NCBI GenBank assembly: GCA_018260755.1
Contig: JAGTWP010000065.1
Span: forward strand, 1-7,376
DNA from: Candidatus Altarchaeum sp.
GTDB taxonomy: Archaea; Altiarchaeota; Altiarchaeia; Altiarchaeales; Altiarchaeaceae
Reading direction: 5' to 3'
DNA length: 7,376 bases
This document shows positions 1-5,803 of this stretch, in pieces. The position numbers were made by a program, and so were the translations under genes. Numbering within the stretch: the first letter of the stretch is position 1; each line of letters starts with the position of its first letter. The notes under the pieces were generated by a model, which saw only the letters and a list, made by a program, of their open reading frames with translations, had not been told where the DNA came from and did not search any database.

Positions 1-32
1 GTTATGATAATAAATAGGTTATGATAATAAAT
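1..32. repeat. Two tandem copies of a 17-bp AT-rich unit
   Basis: The 15-base string GTTATGATAATAAAT occurs at 1-15 and again at 18-32, a 17-bp period that may continue upstream of the window. It lies just past the stop codon of the minus-strand NIL-ferredoxin gene, so it may be part of a 3' end or a small intergenic repeat array. No gene is visible in it. Confidence 0.6.
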
Positions 33-55
33 TAACACATTTAACTAAATTTATT

Positions 56-442
56 TTATGCCTTTTTTATTGACAATGCCTTAAAAGGGCAACTATTTAT
101 ACATCTTCCGCACAATATACATTTTTCATCCTCAACCCCGACTTCAAAATTTTTCATAACCAAAGCACTAACCGGACATAATGATACACAGGCACCACAG
201 TCAATGCACTTTTCCCGTTCTAAATTTATACGGTCTTTTAATTCTTCGGCTATAACCCCTTCCTTTCTTATGGCATCAACAAATTTATCCTTGTCTTTGT
301 CGTCTATTTCTATCGTATATTCACCGACACTATCCGCAACCTTTGCCTGAAGTATGTTTATATCGAGCTTTGTCTTTAGTATGATACTACTCAATATCGG
401 TTTGGTTAATAAATTCCTCGGATATTTCAGGAAAATTTTCAT
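56..442 (-). CDS. NIL-domain 2x[4Fe-4S] ferredoxin, homocysteine biosynthesis partner (MA1822-like)
   Basis: This is a 128-residue protein. Residues 1 to about 72 form an NIL domain, the small ferredoxin-like fold also found in methionine ABC transporter ATPases. The C-terminal part holds two [4Fe-4S] motifs: C79-x2-C82-x2-C85-x3-C89-P and C108-x2-C111-x2-C114-x3-C118-P. In methanogens this architecture, next to a DUF39 protein, is known (Methanosarcina MA1822 with MA1821) to be needed for making homocysteine from aspartate semialdehyde and sulfide. The ferredoxin probably supplies electrons in the cytoplasm. The DUF39 gene lies 67 bp upstream on the same strand, which supports an operon. No Shine-Dalgarno sequence precedes the ATG. 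It ends with TAA. Family and role are confident; the exact reaction step is inferred from homologues. Confidence 0.93.
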   Translation of the reverse strand: MKIFLKYPRNLLTKPILSSIILKTKLDINILQAKVADSVGEYTIEIDDKDKDKFVDAIRKEGVIAEELKDRINLEREKCIDCGACVSLCPVSALVMKNFEVGVEDEKCILCGRCINSCPFKALSIKKA

Positions 443-509
443 CTTAAATGTTTGATTTAAATAAATTTTTAAATTTTTTTAATGTTTACTTTTTCTTTAA
501 ATTTTTGAT

Positions 510-2021
510 TTAAATTTTTCTGTTCCTTACGAGAACCGAAATATTCTCTGCTGTTATTATCCCTACAACTCTTTTTTCAACAATAACCGGAAGTGCCGAT
601 ATATTATACTCATCCAGTCGTTTTGCCGCATCTTCTATATTTTCATCGGGGCTCGCAACAACAACATTCCTTGTCATTATATCTGTTAAATTTTCTGTTT
701 TTAGTCCATACGCTTTTGTAATGTCCCAGGATGTAACAATTCCAACCATCTTACCTTTGTCCAATATGAAAATATGATTAACATTTTTTTCAATCATAAT
801 CTTTGAAATATGTGAAATTTCGGAATCCAAATCCACAACTATTGCCGGTTTCATAACATTCTTAACTTTAATTTCTTTTGTTATTTCTTTCATCGGTTTA
901 AATTTACTTTTCGGAAGTTTTTCAACCGCCTGCGTTAAGAAAAATTCTTTCCGCAGGATTAAATTTTTAAGTTCAGATGTAATCTCTCCTGCCTTTTTGT
1001 AACTTGATAAAGAGGATACCGGGACTTCTTCATTGTTTATTGTAATCTTTCCGCTCCTCAGTTCGGCATAAGAAATTTTTCTTACTGTCGGCTTGCCTCT
1101 GCGCTGGACCGAATAGTCAATGACATTTGCAAAAATTTGAGCGTCGCTTATTGAACAAAATTTAGCAATTCTCTCATCAAGAACAGGAATTGGCACACCG
1201 ATTCCGACATACAAGGTTGTTCCGTATTTATAAACATACCCTCCTTTTAGAAATTTGCTGTTCATTTGTTTTAAATCCCCTTTTACCATCAATGTCGCTG
1301 CCGGACTTATAGGAACATCATTAATTCGCTCAACTTCGGTATTGTGCTGTGTTCCTTCTCCAATCACATAACCTGTTCCTCCTCCCAAAAAAATTCTTGT
1401 TCCGATTCCGATTGTTTCCAAAAAAGGGTCATTAATTAACGGACTTAATTGTCCCGCCGAGGAAAATGTCGCATTTCCGAAATCCGGCAAAAGCGTTCCC
1501 ATATAGGTATATAAGGTTTTGTCCGATGAATTTACCGCAACATTATAATTTTGGTAACCGTTTCTCGGATTGCATAAGATTGCCTGATTTAAATCATCAA
1601 TCGTTATTTTTGTTTCTATGCTTGTTTTCGGATAACAGTCGGTTTTATCACCTTCGGCAGTCACATAAATTTCCTTTTTGTTTACTAAATCCTCAATTAC
1701 ATGTCCCCCACCATAACTTTCGTCTTTTCTTGACCGTGCTGCCACTCCTATATAAACATCAACCGCTGCAATACTTCCATAAGCTTCAACATCATTAAGG
1801 AGTACCTTTTTTGCGAGTTTCATAGGAGGATCACTGTGTCCGAAATTTAAAAATGCTCCCGAACTGCACATTGCTCCCATAGTTCCCGTTGTAACTACAT
1901 CTACTTCCTTTGCCGCTTTTTCAATACCTTTTTCCCGGACAATGTCAATCATTTCTTCGGCTGTTACAACTACTGCTTCTCCTTTCCTGATTCTTTCATT
2001 TATTTCTGCGATTGTTTTCAT
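510..2021 (-). CDS. Homocysteine biosynthesis protein, DUF39 domain with two C-terminal CBS domains (MA1821-like)
   Basis: This is a 503-residue protein. Residues 1 to about 365 form the DUF39 (HcyBio) domain, including a glycine-rich stretch at 205-226 (GIGTRIFLGGG, then GEGTQH). Residues about 388-437 and 447-498 are two CBS domains, a pair that usually binds adenine nucleotides or S-adenosylmethionine. Known homologues replace aspartate-semialdehyde carbonyl oxygen with sulfur in homocysteine synthesis, bypassing O-acetyl- or O-phosphohomoserine. Cys52 and Cys129 have the same 77-residue spacing I recall for the two functionally important cysteines of MA1821 (Cys54 and Cys131); I could not check this by alignment. 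Cys150 and Cys289 are also present. It is the first gene of an operon with the NIL-ferredoxin. The CBS pair suggests feedback control by a methionine-cycle metabolite, an inference. It ends with TAA. Confidence 0.95.
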   Translation of the reverse strand: MKTIAEINERIRKGEAVVVTAEEMIDIVREKGIEKAAKEVDVVTTGTMGAMCSSGAFLNFGHSDPPMKLAKKVLLNDVEAYGSIAAVDVYIGVAARSRKDESYGGGHVIEDLVNKKEIYVTAEGDKTDCYPKTSIETKITIDDLNQAILCNPRNGYQNYNVAVNSSDKTLYTYMGTLLPDFGNATFSSAGQLSPLINDPFLETIGIGTRIFLGGGTGYVIGEGTQHNTEVERINDVPISPAATLMVKGDLKQMNSKFLKGGYVYKYGTTLYVGIGVPIPVLDERIAKFCSISDAQIFANVIDYSVQRRGKPTVRKISYAELRSGKITINNEEVPVSSLSSYKKAGEITSELKNLILRKEFFLTQAVEKLPKSKFKPMKEITKEIKVKNVMKPAIVVDLDSEISHISKIMIEKNVNHIFILDKGKMVGIVTSWDITKAYGLKTENLTDIMTRNVVVASPDENIEDAAKRLDEYNISALPVIVEKRVVGIITAENISVLVRNRKI

Positions 2022-2158
2022 TTGAATATCAGTTGAATTAATTGATAATTGGATATTGAATTAAATTGCTGTTTAAATTAAATTATTAAGATTAAGTTTA
2101 TAAATACACTTATAAATATACCTAAAAATAAAAAATTTATGATAAATTTGTAGAGCAA
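2022..2158. promoter_or_regulatory. Divergent promoter region between the DUF39 and UPF0282 genes
   Basis: This 137-bp gap holds two TATA-like boxes. TTTATAAATA at 2097-2106 reads TTTATAAA on the minus strand and lies about 76 bp upstream of the DUF39 ATG, giving a leader of roughly 50 nt. TTATAAATATA at 2110-2120 lies about 40-48 bp upstream of the UPF0282 ATG, giving a leader of roughly 20 nt. Neither start codon has a recognisable Shine-Dalgarno sequence. Assignment of each box to a gene is inferred from spacing. Confidence 0.6.
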
Positions 2159-3028
2159 ATGAAAATAATTCCCGTATGCTCTGAATCGCTTGGAGTAAGA
2201 TCACTTGCCGTCTTTGTAGAAACAGCGAATGTTAAAATTTTTATTGACCCTAGTGCTGCTTTAGGAATGCGTTACGGATTAGAGCCAAATGATGAAGAAT
2301 GGAATCAATTGTCACACTTTAAGGAAAAAATAAGAGAAATTGCCAAGGGTTGCGATATTCTAACAATTTCGCATTATCATTACGACCATTATGATCCAGA
2401 TGAAAAATTTTATGAAGGAAAAAAGGTCTTTGCAAAGGACATAAAAAGCAACATAAATAAAAGCCAGCATACAAGAGGAAGCGACTTTAAGAAAACTTTT
2501 GAGAGTAAATTTAACAAAGGTGAATTAATATATTGCGACAACCAAAATTATGAATTCGAAAATACAACCATAAAATTTTCAAAACCGTTTCCGCACGGAG
2601 AATCAGGAACGAGATTGGGCTTTGTATTAATGACAACAATTGAGGAAAGGAGCAAAAATGGAAATTTTAAAATTTTACACACATCCGACACGGGAGGGGC
2701 GGTTGATAACGGAAGCAAGGATTACATTATTTCAGAGCAGCCGAATTTAATTGTTATGGATGGTGTTGCCTCATATCTTACCGGATTCAGAATAAAAAGG
2801 GAAAATTTGAAAATTTCTGAAAAAAATATCGATGAAATTTTAGAAAAAACAACTTCAACAATTATTTTAGACCATCATCTTTTAAGGGATTTGAAGTATA
2901 AAGCATATTTTCCAGATGTATACTCAACATATAAAACCAGAGTTAAGACATTTGCAGAATATTTGGGAATGGAAAATAATCAACTTGAAGCGAGAAGAAA
3001 GGAATTGTACAAAATTTGTAAAATTTAA
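2159..3028 (+). CDS. UPF0282 family metallo-beta-lactamase-fold hydrolase
   Basis: This is a 289-residue cytoplasmic protein of the archaeal UPF0282 family, with length normal for that family. The metal site is visible: the HxHxDH motif is H72-Y-H74-Y-D76-H77, preceded by the usual hydrophobic strand (DILTISH). Later candidate ligands are His146 (FPHGES), Asp177 (HTSDTGG) and the DHH at 238-240. Asp201 (VMDG) lies between them. This predicts a dinuclear metal hydrolase. The substrate is unknown; the family is widespread in methanogens. It is transcribed away from the homocysteine operon from its own TATA box and converges on the lipoprotein gene, so the neighbours do not indicate a pathway. 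It ends with TAA, and an inverted repeat begins at the very next base. Confidence 0.9.
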   Translation: MKIIPVCSESLGVRSLAVFVETANVKIFIDPSAALGMRYGLEPNDEEWNQLSHFKEKIREIAKGCDILTISHYHYDHYDPDEKFYEGKKVFAKDIKSNINKSQHTRGSDFKKTFESKFNKGELIYCDNQNYEFENTTIKFSKPFPHGESGTRLGFVLMTTIEERSKNGNFKILHTSDTGGAVDNGSKDYIISEQPNLIVMDGVASYLTGFRIKRENLKISEKNIDEILEKTTSTIILDHHLLRDLKYKAYFPDVYSTYKTRVKTFAEYLGMENNQLEARRKELYKICKI

Positions 3029-3181
3029 GTAACTATTAGCAACCCAAGAAATTAAAGGCAGATTTGACTTTTTTAAATTTTTTGAAAACCTCAGAGGTAT
3101 TAAAAAATATTTGAAATATTTTTTAAGATTGAAAATTTATTTATAAATTTTCAGTAAAATTTTGCCCCTCTGAATAGTTAC
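3029..3181. repeat. 153-bp segment bounded by 9-bp inverted repeats, with internal hairpins
   Basis: GTAACTATT at 3029-3037 and AATAGTTAC at 3173-3181 are perfect inverted repeats bounding the segment. Inside are an ACCTC-A-GAGGT palindrome (3088-3098), whose right part can alternatively pair with CCTCTG at 3167-3172; a perfect 13-bp palindrome around a single G (3100-3126); and a 10-bp hairpin (3131-3152). The segment starts at the base after the UPF0282 stop codon. It could be a miniature inverted-repeat element, the trace of an insertion sequence, or a structured 3' UTR. Flanking duplications are not clear. Confidence 0.6.
3068..3084 (+). terminator. Oligo-T terminator candidate for the UPF0282 gene
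   Basis: Two runs of six T separated by AAA (3069-3074 and 3078-3083) lie about 40 bp past the UPF0282 stop. Archaeal RNA polymerase commonly terminates at such T-tracts. The large AT palindrome just downstream could add to it. Confidence 0.5.
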
Positions 3182-3362
3182 AAATATTTTTTGTTCATTT
3201 TGTTAGGTAATTTGGTTTAATATTAAACATGTTGCAAAATAACTTTTTTACCTTTAAATTTTATTAGTTTTCACCCGTAAAATTTTTAATTTGCAACAAC
3301 TCTATTTATGATTTCCTAACAATTATGAGGAGTAATAAAAGGGTGAACGAATTTTGGAAAAA
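3182..3362. other. Gene-less convergent 3' region with nested inverted repeats
   Basis: No ORF is supported here. The sequence holds nested complementary arms: GTTCA 3193-3197 with TGAAC 3344-3348; TTGTTAGG 3200-3207 with CCTAACAA 3315-3322; TGTTGCAAA 3230-3238 with TTTGCAACA 3290-3298. A perfect 14-bp palindrome, GTTTAATATTAAAC, sits at 3215-3228. All arms are mutually compatible, so they could form one folded RNA or DNA structure of about 155 nt. A 3' UTR, a small RNA or a decayed mobile element would each fit. Confidence 0.45.
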
Positions 3363-4262
3363 TTAAAGTCCTGAAACTAAATCCATTCCGCCCCCATGTA
3401 AATTTCCATTATAATATGATTCCATTTTGACCGTAATTCTCTTTTCAGTGTCAACAAACATTATCATTCTTGCATCTGCCATTATTAGTTCTTTTTTATC
3501 GTCTTTAGTGCCCCAATTTATGTTTATTTTAAAACAATTTCTGTTATTTATTTTTTCTACATCTTGTGATACTTCGTAAGATACTACAAATGTTTCTACA
3601 ACTTTATTGTTTATTATTTTATCTATAAAAACCCTCCATTTTTTTCCTTTTTCTATTGATAACATCCAAGGTGCAAACATCCAGATTCCTTCTTTATAAT
3701 TAATCTCTGGAGACATAATACTCTCACCGTTATCTACCAATATATCAACAATGTTTCCATCCTTAATATTAATATATGCAGTTCTATTCTCTGTTGTTAC
3801 GACTGTCCTTTCGTATTTATTAGTATGTTCTTCTCCATTTAGTATGGATGTCTCTATTTTAGCTTCTGTTGTGGGGTATTCATAAATATAATCCACATTA
3901 TAACTTTTATTTCCATTTATGTTATCTATTCCATCTATAGTGTATTGTTGAGTTACATTATACATAATACCCCCTTCAAGAATACGCATATCATATATAA
4001 ATTTTTCTCCGGTCTCAAAATAAAGAGGGTAATTCGGCACTAAGTTTCCCTCTGTTTTAACAGAGGAAGTCATAGTCATTGTATCTATTACTACACTACT
4101 ATTGATTGTATCTGTTTCAGTGTCTGCTGTATTATAATCTAAACTCTGGTTATTTGCTGATCCATTATTTTTAATTTCTTCATCATCATTAATACACCCG
4201 CTGACCAGCATAAAAGCAATTATTATTCCAACAACTCCGATTTTACTGAATATTTTTTTCAT
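3363..4262 (-). CDS. Putative archaeal lipoprotein of unknown function
   Basis: This is a 299-residue exported protein. Residues 1-22 are a lipoprotein signal peptide (basic MKK, hydrophobic 9-20, lipobox LVSGC with Cys23 as the lipidation site). An acidic, Ser/Thr/Asn-rich linker (about 24-75) follows, typical of archaeal surface lipoproteins. Residues about 78-299 look beta-rich, beginning YPLYFETGEKFIYDM, with many alternating polar and hydrophobic segments and no enzymatic motif I recognise. It is likely anchored to the outer face of the membrane. The gene starts only 11 bp after the stop of the three-helix membrane protein gene, so the two are probably co-transcribed and may work together. 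The ATG is chosen because the signal peptide begins there. It ends with TAA. Confidence 0.85.
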   Translation of the reverse strand: MKKIFSKIGVVGIIIAFMLVSGCINDDEEIKNNGSANNQSLDYNTADTETDTINSSVVIDTMTMTSSVKTEGNLVPNYPLYFETGEKFIYDMRILEGGIMYNVTQQYTIDGIDNINGNKSYNVDYIYEYPTTEAKIETSILNGEEHTNKYERTVVTTENRTAYINIKDGNIVDILVDNGESIMSPEINYKEGIWMFAPWMLSIEKGKKWRVFIDKIINNKVVETFVVSYEVSQDVEKINNRNCFKININWGTKDDKKELIMADARMIMFVDTEKRITVKMESYYNGNLHGGGMDLVSGL

Positions 4263-4273
4263 TTTTGTGGTTT

Positions 4274-4537
4274 TTAATGTGATTTTGATTGGGAAATATA
4301 ATAATAAAAAAGATATAAAGCGGTTATTCCTATAGTGATGAAAACACTGTCTCGTATGGTAAATAAATCTGAAAGTAATAAAATTATAAACGTTCCAAGA
4401 GCATATATCAATACTTTAATCCCGTTATTTTCTTTATTTATTTTTTTGCCTCCTATGTAACACACATATAGAATAAGCAACGAGATTACTATAAATATCG
4501 GCAACCCGATAATATCCGGTAAATTTTTAATAATCAT
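4274..4537 (-). CDS. Small three-helix membrane protein, hypothetical
   Basis: This 87-residue protein is mostly membrane-embedded. The predicted helices are about residues 7-27 (IGLPIFIVISLLILYVC region), 39-58 and 65-82. A lysine-rich loop (GGKKINKENNG, about 29-39) follows the first helix and a short polar tail (SQSKSH) ends the protein. I do not recognise a family. It lies 11 bp upstream of the lipoprotein gene on the same strand, which supports a two-gene unit at the cell envelope. A TATA-like TTTTTATA (minus strand, about 4563-4570) is 26-33 bp upstream of the ATG, so the mRNA is probably leaderless or nearly so. It ends with TAA. Confidence 0.75.
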   Translation of the reverse strand: MIIKNLPDIIGLPIFIVISLLILYVCYIGGKKINKENNGIKVLIYALGTFIILLLSDLFTIRDSVFITIGITALYLFYYYISQSKSH

Positions 4538-4560
4538 TTTTTATTTTTTTATTTTTTTTA

Positions 4561-4570
4561 GGTATAAAAA
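4561..4570 (-). promoter_or_regulatory. TATA-like box for the membrane protein/lipoprotein pair
   Basis: The minus strand reads TTTTTATACC here, 24-33 bp upstream of the ATG at 4537. This is the spacing expected for a leaderless archaeal transcript. The region is uniformly AT-rich, so chance matches are possible. Confidence 0.4.
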
Positions 4571-4590
4571 TAAAATAAAAAAGAGAGAGG
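4566..4590 (-). terminator. Oligo-T terminator for the secreted four-cysteine protein
   Basis: On the minus strand, about 50-75 nt past the TGA at 4639, the sequence reads CCTCTCTCTTTTTTATTTT and continues T-rich. A pyrimidine-then-T-tract is a typical archaeal terminator. It would separate this gene from the next pair. Confidence 0.5.
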
Positions 4591-4638
4591 TTATACACCA
4601 ATTACTATTCGACTTTTTTAGTTATGCTTAGGTGCAGG

Positions 4639-5322
4639 TCAACATGAACTCTCAAGATAAAGCCCTAGATTTATTGAGTAACCACCATTAGTATTTGTCT
4701 TATATTCTACACCACCGATTGATGCCACTGATTGTACCTCATTTCCTTGCCACTTAGGATAAAAATACTTTGAAGCAACAAATGGACTTAGTTTATCCCC
4801 GCAGGTTGTAAACGTTTGAGAAACACTTGCACCAACTGAAGCACCAGTTTTACTATCCCCTGCTGATACAGACGAATCTAAAGAAAATGTTTGTGTAGAG
4901 CATCCGCCTACATTTACCGTTGCTGGGGGGGACCAATCTGTAACGTATTCATCAGAACGCAATAGTGTTACTTTTGGCTGAACAACTTTGACACGACCAT
5001 CACCGAAACCTAAAAAGCAGGTTTTTGGTTTTGACATACCTGTAGCTTGCATCCATACGACATAGTAATCATTTGTTTTAGTATCTGGAGCATCATATTT
5101 TTTAAATGTTGCATATGCAGAAGCTTGGTTAGTGGATACTGAAATCTGAGTATCACCTAAAAACTTTAAACCCGTTGTAGTTGGTGAACTTATTGTCAAT
5201 GCACTCACCGAACTCATCGTCATTCCAATCATTGCTATTCCAACCAGCAACATCAAAATTCCTGTTTTAAAGTCCACAATACAACTTTTACCTATATTTT
5301 TATTTAATTTATCCATTTTCAT
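4639..5322 (-). CDS. Secreted four-cysteine protein of unknown function
   Basis: This 227-residue protein has a signal sequence: a basic N-terminus (1-19), a hydrophobic core (about 21-38) and a likely signal peptidase site after SVSA (Ala41). The mature part is Ser/Thr/Gly/Val-rich and apparently beta-structured, for example the alternating GASVGASVSQTF at 160-171. It has four cysteines, at 102, 141, 174 and the very last residue 227, enough for two disulfides in the extracellular space. I recognise no family. A pore-forming or adhesive beta protein would fit the composition, but that is a guess. The coding sequence looks less AT-rich than its neighbours, hinting at different ancestry. It is the only convincing gene here ending in TGA. 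The ATG at 5322 and another at 5316 both give a usable signal peptide. Confidence 0.75.
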   Translation of the reverse strand: MKMDKLNKNIGKSCIVDFKTGILMLLVGIAMIGMTMSSVSALTISSPTTTGLKFLGDTQISVSTNQASAYATFKKYDAPDTKTNDYYVVWMQATGMSKPKTCFLGFGDGRVKVVQPKVTLLRSDEYVTDWSPPATVNVGGCSTQTFSLDSSVSAGDSKTGASVGASVSQTFTTCGDKLSPFVASKYFYPKWQGNEVQSVASIGGVEYKTNTNGGYSINLGLYLESSC

Positions 5323-5368
5323 ACTTTTATATTTTATATATTTATTTTATATATTTTATATTTATTTG
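5323..5368 (-). promoter_or_regulatory. AT-rich repeated TATA region upstream of the secreted protein gene
   Basis: This stretch is almost pure A/T, with repeats of a TTTTATATATTTA-like unit. On the minus strand it offers several TATA-like boxes within about 10-45 bp of the ATG at 5322. It may hold the core promoter; the alternative is the isolated box at 5436-5445. Confidence 0.35.
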
Positions 5369-5373
5369 TTTTT

Positions 5374-5429
5374 TGAGATATCTGTCTTAAAATACCCTCA
5401 TAGAAGCCATATCTCATTAACTCTATGAG
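5374..5429 (-). promoter_or_regulatory. Interlocking inverted repeats upstream of the secreted protein gene
   Basis: TGAGATAT (5374-5381) is the perfect complement of ATATCTCA (5409-5416), and CTCATAGA (5397-5404) is the perfect complement of TCTATGAG (5422-5429). The arms alternate A-B-A'-B', the layout of an H-type pseudoknot in RNA, or of two overlapping dyad operators in DNA. They lie 52-107 bp upstream of the ATG at 5322. Confidence 0.4.
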
Positions 5430-5435
5430 CCCGGT

Positions 5436-5458
5436 CATATATAAGTAAAAATTTTACT
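5436..5458 (-). promoter_or_regulatory. TATA-like box abutted by a 15-bp palindrome
   Basis: The minus strand reads CTTATATATG at 5445-5436, a good isolated TATA box in a less AT-rich setting. Directly upstream, slightly overlapping it, is the palindrome AGTAAAA-A-TTTTACT (5444-5458) over the expected BRE position. Transcription would start near 5410 and run toward the secreted protein gene. The palindrome is a plausible repressor or activator site; no binding protein can be named. Confidence 0.4.
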
Positions 5459-5470
5459 GTCTTTATTTTA

Positions 5471-5565
5471 TCACCTCCTTAAATCTTTATTTTATTTAAT
5501 TTTCCCATTCCAGGGCGATTTTCACTCAGGGATACATCGCTGTGTATCTCTGTCCATCTAATCAT
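5471..5565 (-). CDS. Possible 28-codon ORF (5479-5565) ending on a perfect Shine-Dalgarno sequence
   Basis: An ATG at 5565 opens a 28-residue frame (begins MIRWTEIHSD, contains ENRPGMGK, ends KIKI) closed by TAA at 5479-5481. The stop overlaps AAGGAGGTGA (minus strand 5480-5471), the strongest Shine-Dalgarno sequence in the window. No ATG, GTG or TTG follows at normal distance; the next ATG is about 32 nt on (5438), opening a low-complexity frame. A hairpin with 10-bp arms (5527-5536 and 5543-5552) lies inside the frame. The stretch is less AT-rich than its surroundings. It could be a leader peptide, the remnant of a larger gene, or a structured leader. I recognise no homologue, and coding status is uncertain. 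Confidence 0.2.
5527..5552. other. 10-bp hairpin with six-base loop
   Basis: CAGGGATACA (5527-5536) and TGTATCTCTG (5543-5552) pair over ten positions, with one G-U pair, around TCGCTG. It is the most GC-containing stem in the gene-poor region, and lies within the possible 28-codon ORF. Confidence 0.5.
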
Positions 5566-5586
5566 TTGATTTCAAAAATTTATTAT

Positions 5587-5618
5587 TGATTAGTGTTATT
5601 TTTGATTAGTGTTATTTT
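5587..5618. repeat. Perfect 16-bp tandem duplication
   Basis: TGATTAGTGTTATTTT occurs at 5587-5602 and immediately again at 5603-5618. The second copy contains the stop codon and last two codons of the 63-residue minus-strand ORF. A recent slippage or repair event is likely. Confidence 0.8.
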
Positions 5619-5803
5619 AAGGAGATTTTTCTCATCCTCTTTCTTTTATCCATAAATTTTATTTCTCTTGGTTTAAAACCCTTTTCTATAAATTCGTGAC
5701 CAATTCTAAATGTTTTTATGTTGTAATTAAATCCTAAACTTTCAAGATTTAAAATTATAAATGCATTATTTTTTATTTGGTTGTAAATATCTTCTGTGTC
5801 CAT
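5612..5803 (-). CDS. Hypothetical 63-residue protein
   Basis: This is a small minus-strand ORF with a plausible amino acid composition. It has a predicted amphipathic and hydrophobic N-terminal half (IYNQIKNNAFIILNLESLGF) and a strongly basic C-terminus (MDKRKRMRKISLK), which could bind nucleic acid or the membrane surface. I recognise no family. It starts at ATG 5803 with no Shine-Dalgarno sequence, and an in-frame TAA lies 15 bp upstream. It ends with TAA inside a 16-bp tandem duplication, so its C-terminus may have been altered by that event. A 15-base direct repeat (AATTTATTATTGATT, 5577-5591 and 5852-5866) flanks it. It stands alone in a gene-poor region, and may be real or a chance ORF. 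Confidence 0.4.
   Translation of the reverse strand: MDTEDIYNQIKNNAFIILNLESLGFNYNIKTFRIGHEFIEKGFKPREIKFMDKRKRMRKISLK

Noticed and set aside
1466-1798. Plus-strand 110-residue ORF
   Set aside because: It lies wholly inside the DUF39 gene on the opposite strand and has an implausible composition rich in His, Phe, Leu and Pro. It is a shadow of that gene.
4621-4641. TGA of the secreted protein as a selenocysteine codon
   Set aside because: Reading through adds only six residues (PAPKHN) before TAA, no homology continues, and no SECIS-like structure is evident.
5334-5438. 34-residue minus-strand ORF starting at the ATG after the orphan Shine-Dalgarno sequence
   Set aside because: The ATG is about 32 nt from the Shine-Dalgarno sequence and overlaps the TATA-like box. 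The second half is a low-complexity K/I/Y/N run through the AT-rich promoter.
5523-5566. Box C/D small RNA on the minus strand
   Set aside because: Loose matches to boxes C and D exist (AATGATTA and CTGA), but they are imperfect and the spacing leaves no proper guide region.
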